This document shows positions 34,770 to 44,036 of a stretch of 64,000 nucleotides of DNA, piece after piece. Position numbers and translations under genes: made by a program. Numbering within the stretch: the first letter of the stretch is position 1; every line of letters begins with the position of its first letter. The DNA lies in contig NZ_JAFMOX010000067.1 in NCBI RefSeq assembly GCF_019049655.1, positions 186,001 through 250,000 of the forward strand, read 5' to 3'. The notes beneath the pieces were generated by a model. It made no database searches, was not told the origin of the DNA, and saw nothing but the letters and a program-made list of their open reading frames with translations. The stretch comes from Rahnella rivi (GTDB lineage Bacteria > Pseudomonadota > Gammaproteobacteria > Enterobacterales > Enterobacteriaceae).

Positions 34770-35546
34770 ATGCAAAAAGCAGTATTAATCACCGGTTGTT
34801 CCAGCGGTATCGGGCTGGTGGCTGCACAAGATTTGCGCAGCCGTGGTTACCGGGTGCTGGCTGCATGCCGGAAACCGCAGGATATCGACACACTTCAGCA
34901 GATGGGTTTTGAAACCATACCGCTGGATCTTGATGATGAAGAGAGCGTCATACACGCCGCTGCGCAGGTGATCGCGTTGACCGGCAACCGCCTGTATGGC
35001 CTGTTCAACAATGCCGGATATGGCGTTTACGGCCCGCTGAACAGCATCAGCCGCGCGCAGTTCGAGAAACAATTCTCCACCAACCTGTTCGGCACACATC
35101 AGCTGACTCAACTTTTGTTGCCCGCCATGCTGCCGCACAGCGAAGGCCGCATTATTCAGACCAGTTCGGTGATGGGGCTGATTACCACGCCCCGCCGTGG
35201 CGTTTATGCCGCCAGTAAATTCGCGCTGGAAGCCTGGTCCGACACGCTGCGCATGGAGCTGCACGGCACGGGCATTCAGGTCAGCCTGATTGAACCCGGC
35301 CCGCTCAGCAGCAATTTCACCGCCAACGTCAGTCAGTCACAAGCTGACCAGCCGGTAGAAAATCCGGGCATCGCCCGTCGTTTTACGCTCAAGCCGGAGG
35401 CGGTTTTACCCAAACTGCACCATGCTTTGGAGAACCCGCGTGCGCGCCTGCGTTATCCGGTGACCCTGGTCGCCCATGCGCTGACGGTGCTCAAACGCCT
35501 GTTGCCCGGCCGGTTGCTGGATAAAATATTGCGCGGAAACAGCTAA
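34770..35546 (+). CDS. ybbO: Short-chain dehydrogenase/reductase YbbO
   Basis: NAD(P)-dependent oxidoreductase of the classical SDR family; E. coli YbbO acts on aldehydes and retinoids in vitro, natural substrate uncertain. The cofactor motif TGCSSGIG is at residues 8-15, NNAG at 80-83, the catalytic Ser near 132, and Tyr146 and Lys150 in YAASK. At 258 residues it is about ten shorter than E. coli YbbO. It lies between tesA and cnoX, in the E. coli order. Confidence 0.93.
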   Translation: MQKAVLITGCSSGIGLVAAQDLRSRGYRVLAACRKPQDIDTLQQMGFETIPLDLDDEESVIHAAAQVIALTGNRLYGLFNNAGYGVYGPLNSISRAQFEKQFSTNLFGTHQLTQLLLPAMLPHSEGRIIQTSSVMGLITTPRRGVYAASKFALEAWSDTLRMELHGTGIQVSLIEPGPLSSNFTANVSQSQADQPVENPGIARRFTLKPEAVLPKLHHALENPRARLRYPVTLVAHALTVLKRLLPGRLLDKILRGNS

Positions 35547-35633
35547 GTAAAAGCGCCGGGGGGTTGAAGCAGTAAGAGTCGCCCCCATCTCATTTTTAAC
35601 GCTTTAAACGCCTTAGTCAGAGAGAACGAATTC

Positions 35634-36491
35634 ATGCTTGCACAACCTACGATTATTGATATTGACGAAACAAACCTGCAACAGGCACTGGAGCAATCCA
35701 TGTCTGTGCCGGTGATGTTCTATTTCTGGTCAGAACGCAGTCAGCATTGCCTGCAACTCGGGCCGATTCTCGACAAACTGGCGGTGGAATATGCCGCTCA
35801 GCTGATTCTGGCGAAGGTCGATTGCGATGTGCAGCAAATGGTCGCTCAGCAGTTTGGTCTGCGTTCGATCCCGGCGGTTTACCTGTTTAAAGACGGTCAG
35901 CCGGTTGATGGTTTCCAGGGCCCGCAGCCGGAAGAAGTGATCCGCGAACTGCTGCAAAAAGTGCTGCCGAAAGAAGAAGAGCTGAAGCTGGCTCAGGCAC
36001 AGGAACTGTTGCAGGCAGGCAATGCGGCTGAAGCCCTGCCCCTGCTCAAAGAGGCCTGGCAACTGAGCAGTCAGCGCAGTGATATCGGCCTGTTGCTGGC
36101 CGAAACGCACATTCATCTCAACCGTAGTGATGACGCTGAGGCCATACTGGCCACCATTCCGTTGCAGGACAAAGATTCCCGCTATCAGGGGCTGGTCGCG
36201 CAGATCGAGCTGCTCAAACAGGCAGCGGATACCCCGGAAATTCAGCAACTTCAGCAGGAACTGTCGCAGGATCCTGATAATGCAGAGCTCATTGTTAAAC
36301 TCAGCCTGCAACTGCATCAGGTTGGCCGCAACGAAGAAGCGCTGGAATTGCTGATGGCGCCGCTGAAGAAAGATTTAGCCGCGGCTAACGGCGCGGCGCG
36401 TAAAACGCTGATGGATATCCTGGCCGCACTTGGCACCGGTGATGCACTGGCTGCGAAATATCGACGTCAGTTATATTCCTTGCTTTACTGA
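35634..36491 (+). CDS. cnoX: Chaperedoxin CnoX (YbbN)
   Basis: Thioredoxin-fold protein with a TPR domain that protects substrates from overoxidation and passes them to GroEL and DnaK. The thioredoxin-like domain covers residues 1-110, with SQHC at 36-39 replacing CGPC, as in E. coli. TPR-like repeats fill about 115-285, ending AAKYRRQLYSLLY. Length is 285 against 284. The ribosome site is weak (AGAGA). It is followed by a strong terminator, beyond which base composition changes sharply. Confidence 0.97.
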   Translation: MLAQPTIIDIDETNLQQALEQSMSVPVMFYFWSERSQHCLQLGPILDKLAVEYAAQLILAKVDCDVQQMVAQQFGLRSIPAVYLFKDGQPVDGFQGPQPEEVIRELLQKVLPKEEELKLAQAQELLQAGNAAEALPLLKEAWQLSSQRSDIGLLLAETHIHLNRSDDAEAILATIPLQDKDSRYQGLVAQIELLKQAADTPEIQQLQQELSQDPDNAELIVKLSLQLHQVGRNEEALELLMAPLKKDLAAANGAARKTLMDILAALGTGDALAAKYRRQLYSLLY

Positions 36492-36511
36492 TTCATCAGA
36501 ATTTTAATTTA

Positions 36512-36539
36512 AAAATGCCGGCCTTGCGCCGGCTTTTTT
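36512..36539 (+). terminator. Terminator after cnoX
   Basis: GCCGGC, loop CTTGC, GCCGGC, then six T residues, 26 bases past the cnoX stop. It also marks the left edge of the AT-rich segment that precedes the autotransporter. Confidence 0.9.
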
Positions 36540-36605
36540 ATTTCCACATATTAAGAAGAAGTTACATATCCCATCACAATATAAAATATATTCATCGCTT
36601 TTAAT

Positions 36606-36794
36606 TTGATATGTGAATGTATTTATTTTCTCTTAAAGAAGAATACATCCTTACAATCACGTGATATTCTCGCCGCCCTAAAAACATCGAAGACAGATGT
36701 TATTCGCAAAATAATTAAGCGATCAACGCAGAACCTGAAAAATAATCGTCAACAAAAACAATTCAATAAAACCATTATTATCCATCGAGCATGA
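36606..36794 (+). CDS. Candidate 62-residue basic protein, AT-rich leader
   Basis: A TTG-initiated frame ends 28 bases before the autotransporter ATG. The peptide is basic, with a segment (SRDILAALKTSKTDVIRKII) that would form amphipathic helices and loosely recalls a helix-turn-helix. No good ribosome site or family match was seen. The region is AT-rich, where long open frames are less likely by chance in this strand. It could be a small regulator, a remnant of one, or noise. Confidence 0.22.
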   Translation: MICECIYFLLKKNTSLQSRDILAALKTSKTDVIRKIIKRSTQNLKNNRQQKQFNKTIIIHRA

Positions 36795-36822
36795 GTAATA
36801 TTATTTACATGGAGTTTTTTAT

Positions 36823-39800
36823 ATGAAGTTTAAAAAAGGATTAATTTCTTCAATATTATTCATGGGGCAAATTAGTGATGCGTCAGCTGCCTTAATGCGT
36901 GATGATATCAATGTTCAGGTTTACCGGGATTACGCGGAGAACCGTGGCGTATTTTTCCCCGGCGCCGTCAACGTTCCGGTCTATCATATTGACGGTTCCA
37001 TGAGTGGTACGCTTAACGTAATCCCTGATTTCAGTTCGAATGCTGATGGCGGTTTTTCGACGCTCATCTCTGCACAGGTCGCCCCCTCTGCTGTCCATGT
37101 TGGTTATACGGACAATCTCACTTTCGGCAAACGATTCCAGCAATTAGATGCCACCCTTTTCAGCGGTGCAGAGAAAGCCGAAAGCTACACCTTAATGAAC
37201 GAGGTGACCAAACGCGCTTATGATGTGGAGACAACTGACGATTATAAAATTACACGTTTGCGCACCCTCGTGACCGATGCGGCCCCTTCAGAATTATTTA
37301 CCGATACGTCGCAAATAAAAAAAGGACTTGTTATTGCCCGTGTGGGTGGCGGGACTTTTGCCGTTGCTCTGGACAAAAATACGATTCAAGATCTGGGTTA
37401 TGGGCCAATGGCAGGCGGCACAAACATCATTGAAACCGTGAGCCTTAATGGCCAGGTATACAACCTAAGAATAACGCTGACAGAAGCGCAGAAGACCGCT
37501 CTTGATGTCGGCACTCTGGGCGGTGACAGTGGCAGTGGCGTATGGGGATGGGATACAAAATCTCAGAGCTGGAAACTGGTGGCGATCAACTCGGCTGGTG
37601 GCGGAACGAAAGGCTACGGAAAGACGAGTTTTTTCAGGACAGCCCCGCAATGGACGCTGGACACCATGGAAAGCTTTAACGATGCGGCGATTAGCACGTT
37701 AAATAGCTCGGATATTATTTACGCAGGCGCACAAGACAGTAAAAGTGGCGAAGGTTATTTGACGCTCAATGGTAACGATATTCTTTACCACGGAATACGC
37801 ACAGATATCGCCGCTTCCGCATTGGTCAATAATGACTTCAAAAGTAACAAGAACCTTATATTTGGTGGCGCGGGCGGCACTATCCAGCTCACGGAAAAAA
37901 ACCTGAATTTAGGCGCGGGATCGATAACCTTTAATTCCGATTACATTCTTTCCGACGGCGGCGATAATAACCGCCGGTTAAACAGCGCGGGCTATATTAT
38001 CAACGCGGGTGCGGTCGTCACCAGTTTACTTACCGGCGGCGTCGGCGATATCTGGCGTAAAATTGGCGATGGCACGCTGATTATTGCCGGTAACGGGAAT
38101 AATCAGGCCGGATTAAATGTTGGCGACGGCCTGACTATTCTGCAACGCGTGGGCGGTTCCGCGCTGAAAACCCTGCATATCGGCAGCGGACGGGCTATCG
38201 TCCGACTGGGGGCCGCCGATCAGCTGGTGGGGACGCAGGTTGGCTTCGGCACGCGCGGCGGGATCCTTGATCTCTACGGTCAGTCGCTGAGCTGGAATGA
38301 CATTATCCATATGGACAACGGCGCGACCATTGCCGCCACCAAATCCGGCGCGCAGTCCACCTTCACCTTCACCGGCAGCGGACCAAAAACGTTCCTCGGG
38401 AACTTCATCGACGGCGGCTCACTGAGCGACGGGCTGCTGCATCTGGTGTATGCGCCAGCGACGAAAGATTCTTCCTGGACACTGAAAGGCTATATCGATA
38501 CACGCGGCGGAATGGATATCACCTCCGGTAATCTGGCGGTTCAGGGCGCGCTGACGCTGCATGCCGGTGGATATATCGATCCGACCCAGTATGAGAAAGC
38601 CAGCTTTGATCTGGGCGACAGCCTGGTCAATCTTACTGATGCCAGTTTCACCGTAGCCCGCAACGCCACGGCACGCGGACGTTTTGTGCTTGATGATAAA
38701 TCGACTCTGATCGTCGATTCCCGTGGTGAGACGAGCAGCGATGCTCAGGGCGTGCTTGAAGGCGCTTATTTAGACGGCAGCGTGAATTTAACCACCAAAA
38801 ACTCAACCCTGCGCGTGACGCCTGATGACAAATTCAGGGTACAAATCAATGCCGATTTAAGCGGGCAAGGCCGGATTATCAAAGAAGGTGCAGGCACCCT
38901 TTTTCTCACCGGCATCAATGCGCTCACCGGAAGCAGCCTGATTTCAGAAGGCCGCGTGATCGTCAACACCCTCGCCAGCCTGGGTACACAGCGTGACGGC
39001 TGGATCATCGAAAAAACCGGCGTGCTCGATGCAGGCAACAACGCCGGCAGCATTGCTTCCATTTTAAACACCATTTCTGCTGCATCCCGCGGCGTGCTGG
39101 CGCTGAGCGGTTCAATCACCTCTGCCGCTGATATGAAGAGCCTGAAGGATGAGTTGTATATCGGCAGCAGCGGCTATTTGTCGCTGGGTACTTTCGGGCA
39201 AAACCTGACTGCGGGCGCTGATACATTCTATCTGGGCGGCGGTGATGGCGAAGTCGGCATCAAAGGCAACCTCACAACGGGAGACTCGCTGTTCCTCGGG
39301 AACGGGGAAAGCAGCGGCATTGTTCGTATAGAAAGTCACAACGCCAACTGGGTGGGCGACATTGATTTGCGGCGCGGAATTACCCTTATCGGTGATTTTG
39401 ATGATTCCCTCGGCAATGGCACCCTGAGCGTGGGTTACGGCGCGATCGCCACTTCGAAATTTATCTCAAATATCTCCCAGGATTCTGCCGGGATGATCAA
39501 CATCGATCAGGCGCAACGTTTTGGTTACGACCTCAGCAATTTCGAGCGGTTAGCGCTGGGTGCGCTGGCAGGCGAGACGCTGACGATCGACCAGCCGCTG
39601 ATTGCCGCCCAAAACGGCTATTACTTCTCAGGTACGGGTAATGTGCTGATAAACAGCGCTCTGGATAAAAACAGCGATCTCAGCATTGATGCGCAAGATA
39701 ACCAGGGCGGTATTATCACCCTCAACCATGCCTCTGATCTGGAAAGCATGGTCAACGTGCGTGGTTTTAACGCCAGCAATATGGCTTCAGCGAAAAGTGA

Positions 39801-42800
39801 CATGACCCTGAAAATGGGCGTTGATGAGGCGATTGGCGGCAAAGCACACGTAATGTTAGAAGATGGCGGCGTTCTCGATCTGAACGGCCATATTGCTTCC
39901 CTGAATATTGAGAAAAGCAGCACTCTGTCAAAAATTACTTCCTCGCAAACTCAAAGCGATTCCACACTGAATCTTCTGGTTAATTCAGATACCACACTGA
40001 ACAGTTCCATTTCCGGTTCCCATATTCACCTGAACAAAATGGGGCTCGGTACGCTCATTGTGGCCGGGGATAATACCTTCAGCGGAGAGACGTTGTTAAC
40101 CGCCGGGAAAACGCGGCTCAATGGCAGCCATGCCTTTGGTCTGAAGACGAATGCCGTGACCATCGCGAAAGATGCAGTGCTCGATCTGTATGGCCACAGT
40201 ATTGAAAACACTCTAACCCTGAATTCTGGCAGTTTGCTTAATACGCACTCCGGAGCTGTCAGCATTGGGGGGATTAACCTTCAAAATGACAGTACGATGA
40301 CCCTCTACGGGACATCGGACAGAGCAACCATTGGCTCTTACCGGCTAAACGGCCATCACCTTACTGTCAATAATACGCTGACGAGGTTAGACGCATCCGC
40401 TTTTGATGACGGCGATATCACGTTCAATAAAAGTAAACTGGAATGGAACGCTAACAACAGTCTGCTAAGTCATAGCACCGGCTCCTTCACGGTCGGAAAC
40501 GGAACCACCCTCGAGTTGCGAGATGTGGATCAAACATCCGGGCCTTCAAAAACACTGGTACTCGATGGCGGTATCATCGCTTCAGGCACGAACGGCAATG
40601 GCGGCGGAGGCGGGGCAAAACTTCGTAGTGACATTAATGTCGCCACCAGCGGAACGTTAGTGGGAAACAACACCGCATTTAACATTATGTTCCGCATTTT
40701 TGGCTCATTGACGGGCAAAGGGATACTCACTATTGCGGGCAGTCATTCCGTAGGGTTACTTGGCGATACATCGGCCTTTACGGGCAAAATTTATATACAA
40801 AACAAAAGTACTTTGCGTCTGTTGCCGGAAATGGACACCTCATTGTCAGCCAGCATGGAGAGTCAGGGGGCTGGGAAGATTATTAAAGAAGGAACCCGCA
40901 AACTCACATTAAGCGGTAACAATCATCTCTATATGAATGAACTGGAGATTAAAGCAGGCGATTTGGTATTCACGAATGCCGACTCCTTAACCGGTGGCAA
41001 AATTAAAATGACCGGCGGGAACCTAGGGTTCGCCAGCGATGAAAACCTGATCCTCAATAACGCCATCAGCGGCACATCCGGCAGCCTCGTTAAACAAGGC
41101 ACGGGCAGCGTCGTTCTCAATGCGGTGAATACGTTCAACCAAAAAACAGTGGTTGAAGACGGCACGCTGGTGGTGGGTGATGCCCTGCATGCCAGCGCGC
41201 AGTTAGCCGGAAATATAGAGGTTAATCCTTTCGGCACATTGCAGGGTTACGGCACGGTTGGCGGAAATGTCTCCAACAGCGGCCTTGTACGCCCGGCGGG
41301 TGCAGGGAACACCTTCAACGTTAAAGGCAAATACACCCAGACGGCGGATGCGACGTTGTTCATCGATATCGATCCCCTGCTGGGTGCTTCAAAACTTGCC
41401 GTTACGGGAATAGCAGAACTTGCCGGACACGTGCAAACGCTCTTCGCACCAGGCACATACACTGAACAGGCGTATGAAATTCTGACCGCCGCGGGCGGCG
41501 TCACCGGAGTGTTTGCCGATAACCTTCAGGTGGGCAACGACGTGATGAGTCAGTCGCTGACTTATGCGGCCAACGGCGTGACCCTGACGACAGTGGCGAA
41601 CCCGGTTAATCCTGTAAACCCGGTTAATCCTGTAAACCCGGTCAATCCTGTAAACCCGGTCAATCCTGTAAACCCGGTTAATCCTGTAAACCCGGTTAAT
41701 CCTGTTAATCCGGTTAACCCCGTTGATCCGGTTACCCCTGTTAACCCGGTTGATCCTGTAGACCCGGTTAATCCGGTCGACCCGATTGACCCCGCTGATC
41801 CGGTTATCCCTGTCGATCCGATTGACCCTATTGACCCCGTTGATCCGCTTATCCCTGCCGATCCGACTGATGATGTTAAGCCGCAGCCAAGGTTTGTCGT
41901 GCGTCCGTCGAATATTCACGCCTATGACCCGCAACTGATGGCTATCGGTTTGCAGAAATCCACGCAATGGAGCCTGCACCAGGTGGACTGGGCATTAAAT
42001 CCGTTCGTTAAATCGGGCTGCGATATGTCCGGGCAATGCTTCAGTGACGATGCGATGTGGATTATGCCGCACACCAGCAAGGGTTCCGGCAGTTCCGGCC
42101 TGAGTGCTGATATTAATGGCATTTCTATCGGCGGATATATTGAGAGTCACGCCACCCGCGTAGGCGTCTCTGTCGATTACTCGGATTTTGACCTCTCATC
42201 CGACGGCGCCTCTTCTTCTGCCAGTCGCTACGCCGTGAATGTGTTCGCATCCGAAAAATTAAGTGACATCGTGCTGTCCGGCTCGCTGGGATATACGCAC
42301 TCCCCTACCGATACCACACGTCAGGTCACCCGCAGCGGCATCTCTCTGGGCGAAGGTAAAAGCTCAGTGTCCGCCGAGGCGATAACCACGGCCCTCAGCG
42401 CCAGCTTACCGCTGACGTTGGGTGACATGAGCATCGTTCCTCAAATCGGTATAGAAGGCCTGAACGTTTATTATTCAGGCTTTGATGAAAGCATGTCAGC
42501 GAATAATGAAATGTTCGATTCAGTCATCGGCAAGATGAAAGTTCGCGGTGACGCCGATCGCTACACCAGCGTGCAGCCGAACATCGGCGTCAGCGTTTCC
42601 AACACCTATGTTGTTGCGGGCAAAGAAGTCACTCCGAATCTGAACCTGACCTACCGAAGGGAATTGATGAATGACAACGACAGTCAGGTCTACAGCAATG
42701 ACGGCACGCCATTCACGGTTTCCGGCAATACGTTAGGCCGTGATATTGCGGAGTATTCCGCTGGCGTTGACGTGAAACTCACACCGAATCTGCGGGCAAC

Positions 42801-42876
42801 ACTCAGTTACACCGGCAGCCATCAGCAGGGATATCAGTATCAGGAAGGCATGGCTCAGGTGAAATACAGTTTCTGA
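36823..42876 (+). CDS. Large autotransporter with S6-like serine protease domain
   Basis: A 2,017-residue type Va secreted protein. A short signal peptide ends at about residue 22 (ISDASA). A peptidase S6-like domain fills about 24-290. It has the family start RDYAENRGVFFPGAVNVPVY, and a plausible triad of His92 (AVHVGYTDNLTFG), Asp139/140 (DDYKITRLRTLVTD) and Ser236 (GGDSGSG). The rest of the passenger (about 320-1590) is a long beta-helix with autotransporter-type repeats such as IIKEGAGTLFLTG and LNKMGLGTLIVAGDNTFSG. A 30-unit NPV/DPV linker (1593-1682) leads to the barrel, which ends in KYSF. GGAG lies eight bases before the ATG. No insertion sequences flank it. The target is unknown. Confidence 0.93.
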   Translation: MKFKKGLISSILFMGQISDASAALMRDDINVQVYRDYAENRGVFFPGAVNVPVYHIDGSMSGTLNVIPDFSSNADGGFSTLISAQVAPSAVHVGYTDNLTFGKRFQQLDATLFSGAEKAESYTLMNEVTKRAYDVETTDDYKITRLRTLVTDAAPSELFTDTSQIKKGLVIARVGGGTFAVALDKNTIQDLGYGPMAGGTNIIETVSLNGQVYNLRITLTEAQKTALDVGTLGGDSGSGVWGWDTKSQSWKLVAINSAGGGTKGYGKTSFFRTAPQWTLDTMESFNDAAISTLNSSDIIYAGAQDSKSGEGYLTLNGNDILYHGIRTDIAASALVNNDFKSNKNLIFGGAGGTIQLTEKNLNLGAGSITFNSDYILSDGGDNNRRLNSAGYIINAGAVVTSLLTGGVGDIWRKIGDGTLIIAGNGNNQAGLNVGDGLTILQRVGGSALKTLHIGSGRAIVRLGAADQLVGTQVGFGTRGGILDLYGQSLSWNDIIHMDNGATIAATKSGAQSTFTFTGSGPKTFLGNFIDGGSLSDGLLHLVYAPATKDSSWTLKGYIDTRGGMDITSGNLAVQGALTLHAGGYIDPTQYEKASFDLGDSLVNLTDASFTVARNATARGRFVLDDKSTLIVDSRGETSSDAQGVLEGAYLDGSVNLTTKNSTLRVTPDDKFRVQINADLSGQGRIIKEGAGTLFLTGINALTGSSLISEGRVIVNTLASLGTQRDGWIIEKTGVLDAGNNAGSIASILNTISAASRGVLALSGSITSAADMKSLKDELYIGSSGYLSLGTFGQNLTAGADTFYLGGGDGEVGIKGNLTTGDSLFLGNGESSGIVRIESHNANWVGDIDLRRGITLIGDFDDSLGNGTLSVGYGAIATSKFISNISQDSAGMINIDQAQRFGYDLSNFERLALGALAGETLTIDQPLIAAQNGYYFSGTGNVLINSALDKNSDLSIDAQDNQGGIITLNHASDLESMVNVRGFNASNMASAKSDMTLKMGVDEAIGGKAHVMLEDGGVLDLNGHIASLNIEKSSTLSKITSSQTQSDSTLNLLVNSDTTLNSSISGSHIHLNKMGLGTLIVAGDNTFSGETLLTAGKTRLNGSHAFGLKTNAVTIAKDAVLDLYGHSIENTLTLNSGSLLNTHSGAVSIGGINLQNDSTMTLYGTSDRATIGSYRLNGHHLTVNNTLTRLDASAFDDGDITFNKSKLEWNANNSLLSHSTGSFTVGNGTTLELRDVDQTSGPSKTLVLDGGIIASGTNGNGGGGGAKLRSDINVATSGTLVGNNTAFNIMFRIFGSLTGKGILTIAGSHSVGLLGDTSAFTGKIYIQNKSTLRLLPEMDTSLSASMESQGAGKIIKEGTRKLTLSGNNHLYMNELEIKAGDLVFTNADSLTGGKIKMTGGNLGFASDENLILNNAISGTSGSLVKQGTGSVVLNAVNTFNQKTVVEDGTLVVGDALHASAQLAGNIEVNPFGTLQGYGTVGGNVSNSGLVRPAGAGNTFNVKGKYTQTADATLFIDIDPLLGASKLAVTGIAELAGHVQTLFAPGTYTEQAYEILTAAGGVTGVFADNLQVGNDVMSQSLTYAANGVTLTTVANPVNPVNPVNPVNPVNPVNPVNPVNPVNPVNPVNPVNPVNPVDPVTPVNPVDPVDPVNPVDPIDPADPVIPVDPIDPIDPVDPLIPADPTDDVKPQPRFVVRPSNIHAYDPQLMAIGLQKSTQWSLHQVDWALNPFVKSGCDMSGQCFSDDAMWIMPHTSKGSGSSGLSADINGISIGGYIESHATRVGVSVDYSDFDLSSDGASSSASRYAVNVFASEKLSDIVLSGSLGYTHSPTDTTRQVTRSGISLGEGKSSVSAEAITTALSASLPLTLGDMSIVPQIGIEGLNVYYSGFDESMSANNEMFDSVIGKMKVRGDADRYTSVQPNIGVSVSNTYVVAGKEVTPNLNLTYRRELMNDNDSQVYSNDGTPFTVSGNTLGRDIAEYSAGVDVKLTPNLRATLSYTGSHQQGYQYQEGMAQVKYSF
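41599..41868 (+). repeat. Tandem 9/18-base repeat encoding an NPV/DPV linker
   Basis: Thirty in-frame 9-base units. The first twelve form six near-identical 18-mers of the type AACCCGGTTAATCCTGTA. Later units drift to DPV, DPI, IPV and similar. The array encodes a stiff proline-rich spacer between the passenger and the barrel. Because units are multiples of three, copy number changes would alter length without shifting frame. Confidence 0.95.
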
Positions 42877-42925
42877 TGACAGAGGAAGCAGAAATTCACC
42901 CTGCTTTATGACATCAGCACTCCTC

Positions 42926-42956
42926 AAAGGCCGCCGATTTTTCGCGGCCTTTTCAT
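42926..42956 (+). terminator. Terminator after the autotransporter gene
   Basis: AAAGGCCGC and GCGGCCTTT form a 9-bp stem around a nine-base loop and are followed by TTC. It lies 50 bases past the autotransporter stop and isolates it from qmcA. Confidence 0.8.
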
Positions 42957-43001
42957 TATGTTCATTCACAGCAAGCTTCTTTATTAATACGAAGCCTTAT
43001 T

Positions 43002-43018
43002 GAATTGTGCGACAATTC
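43002..43018. promoter_or_regulatory. Inverted repeat upstream of qmcA
   Basis: GAATTGT-GCG-ACAATTC is a perfect 7-bp inverted repeat about 100 bases before qmcA. It could be a protein-binding site; no regulator was assigned. Confidence 0.35.
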
Positions 43019-43115
43019 GCCATGCGCCTGACCGTTTGGTGAGTGCGCCAGGGAGATATTTTATCGGGATGTTCCAGCCGGAATATTCAGGACTCAATTT
43101 ACAGGAGTTTCATCT

Positions 43116-44036
43116 ATGTTTGATCTCATTCCCATTCCAATCCTTATCCTGATCGTCCTTGCCGTGCTGGTGGTTTTTGCCGGCATCAAAATCGTGCCGC
43201 AGGGCTACCAGTGGACCGTCGAACGTTTCGGGCGTTACACCAAAACGTTGATGCCGGGGCTGAACCTGGTGGTGCCTTTCGTTGATCGCGTTGGTCGCCG
43301 GATCAACATGATGGAACAGGTACTGGATATTCCGTCTCAGGAAGTGATTTCCCGCGATAACGCCAATGTCGCCATCGACGCCGTCTGCTTTATTCAGGTG
43401 ATCGACCCCGCGCGCGCAGCCTATGAAGTCAGCAACCTGGAGCAGGCCATTGTGAACCTCACAATGACAAACTTCCGTACCGTACTCGGCTCAATGGAGC
43501 TCGATGAGATGCTGTCACAACGCGACAACATCAACGCACGTTTGCTGCATATCGTCGATGAAGCGACTAATCCGTGGGGCGTAAAAATTACCCGTATCGA
43601 AATTCGCGACGTGCGTCCACCGGCAGAGCTTATCTCTGCCATGAACGCGCAGATGAAAGCCGAACGTACGAAACGCGCCGATATTCTTGAAGCCGAAGGT
43701 GTGCGCCAGTCGGCGATCCTGCGGGCTGAAGGTGAAAAACAGTCGCAGATCCTCAAAGCGGAAGGTGAGCGGCAGTCAGCGTTCTTACAGGCCGAAGCCC
43801 GTGAACGTGCGGCAGAAGCGGAAGCCCAGGCGACCAAAATGGTGTCAGAAGCCATCGCCGCCGGCAGCGTCCATGCCATCAATTACTTTGTGGCACAGAA
43901 ATACACCGACGCACTGACAAAAATCGGTTCTGCCAACAACAGCAAAGTGATCATGATGCCGCTGGATGCCAGCAGCCTGATGGGCTCGATTGGTGGTATC
44001 GCTGAATTACTGAAAGAATCAAAAGGCGAAAAATAA
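43116..44036 (+). CDS. qmcA: SPFH/Band 7 membrane protein QmcA
   Basis: Stomatin/prohibitin-family inner membrane protein; E. coli QmcA is linked to membrane protein quality control around FtsH and HtpX. The N-terminal membrane segment is residues 5-23. The SPFH domain covers about 25-180 (VPQGYQWTVERFGRYTKTLMPG). A long Ala/Glu/Arg-rich coiled coil with EAEG, RAEG and KAEG repeats follows at about 185-245. Length is 306. AGGAG lies eight bases before the ATG. Its stop overlaps the ybbJ start by one base (TAATG). Confidence 0.96.
   Translation: MFDLIPIPILILIVLAVLVVFAGIKIVPQGYQWTVERFGRYTKTLMPGLNLVVPFVDRVGRRINMMEQVLDIPSQEVISRDNANVAIDAVCFIQVIDPARAAYEVSNLEQAIVNLTMTNFRTVLGSMELDEMLSQRDNINARLLHIVDEATNPWGVKITRIEIRDVRPPAELISAMNAQMKAERTKRADILEAEGVRQSAILRAEGEKQSQILKAEGERQSAFLQAEARERAAEAEAQATKMVSEAIAAGSVHAINYFVAQKYTDALTKIGSANNSKVIMMPLDASSLMGSIGGIAELLKESKGEK

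Noticed and set aside
41599..41868. Regular repeats that could suggest a CRISPR array
   Set aside because: Units are contiguous 9/18-mers without spacers, inside one open reading frame, and code for a proline-rich linker.
41389..41979. Antisense frame with repeated Arg-Ile/Val-Asn-Arg units
   Set aside because: It is the complement of the NPV repeat in the autotransporter and has no other support.
36823..42876. Possible frameshift or fusion in the autotransporter
   Set aside because: The frame is continuous from signal peptide to a barrel ending in Phe, with no duplicated or missing domain at a junction.
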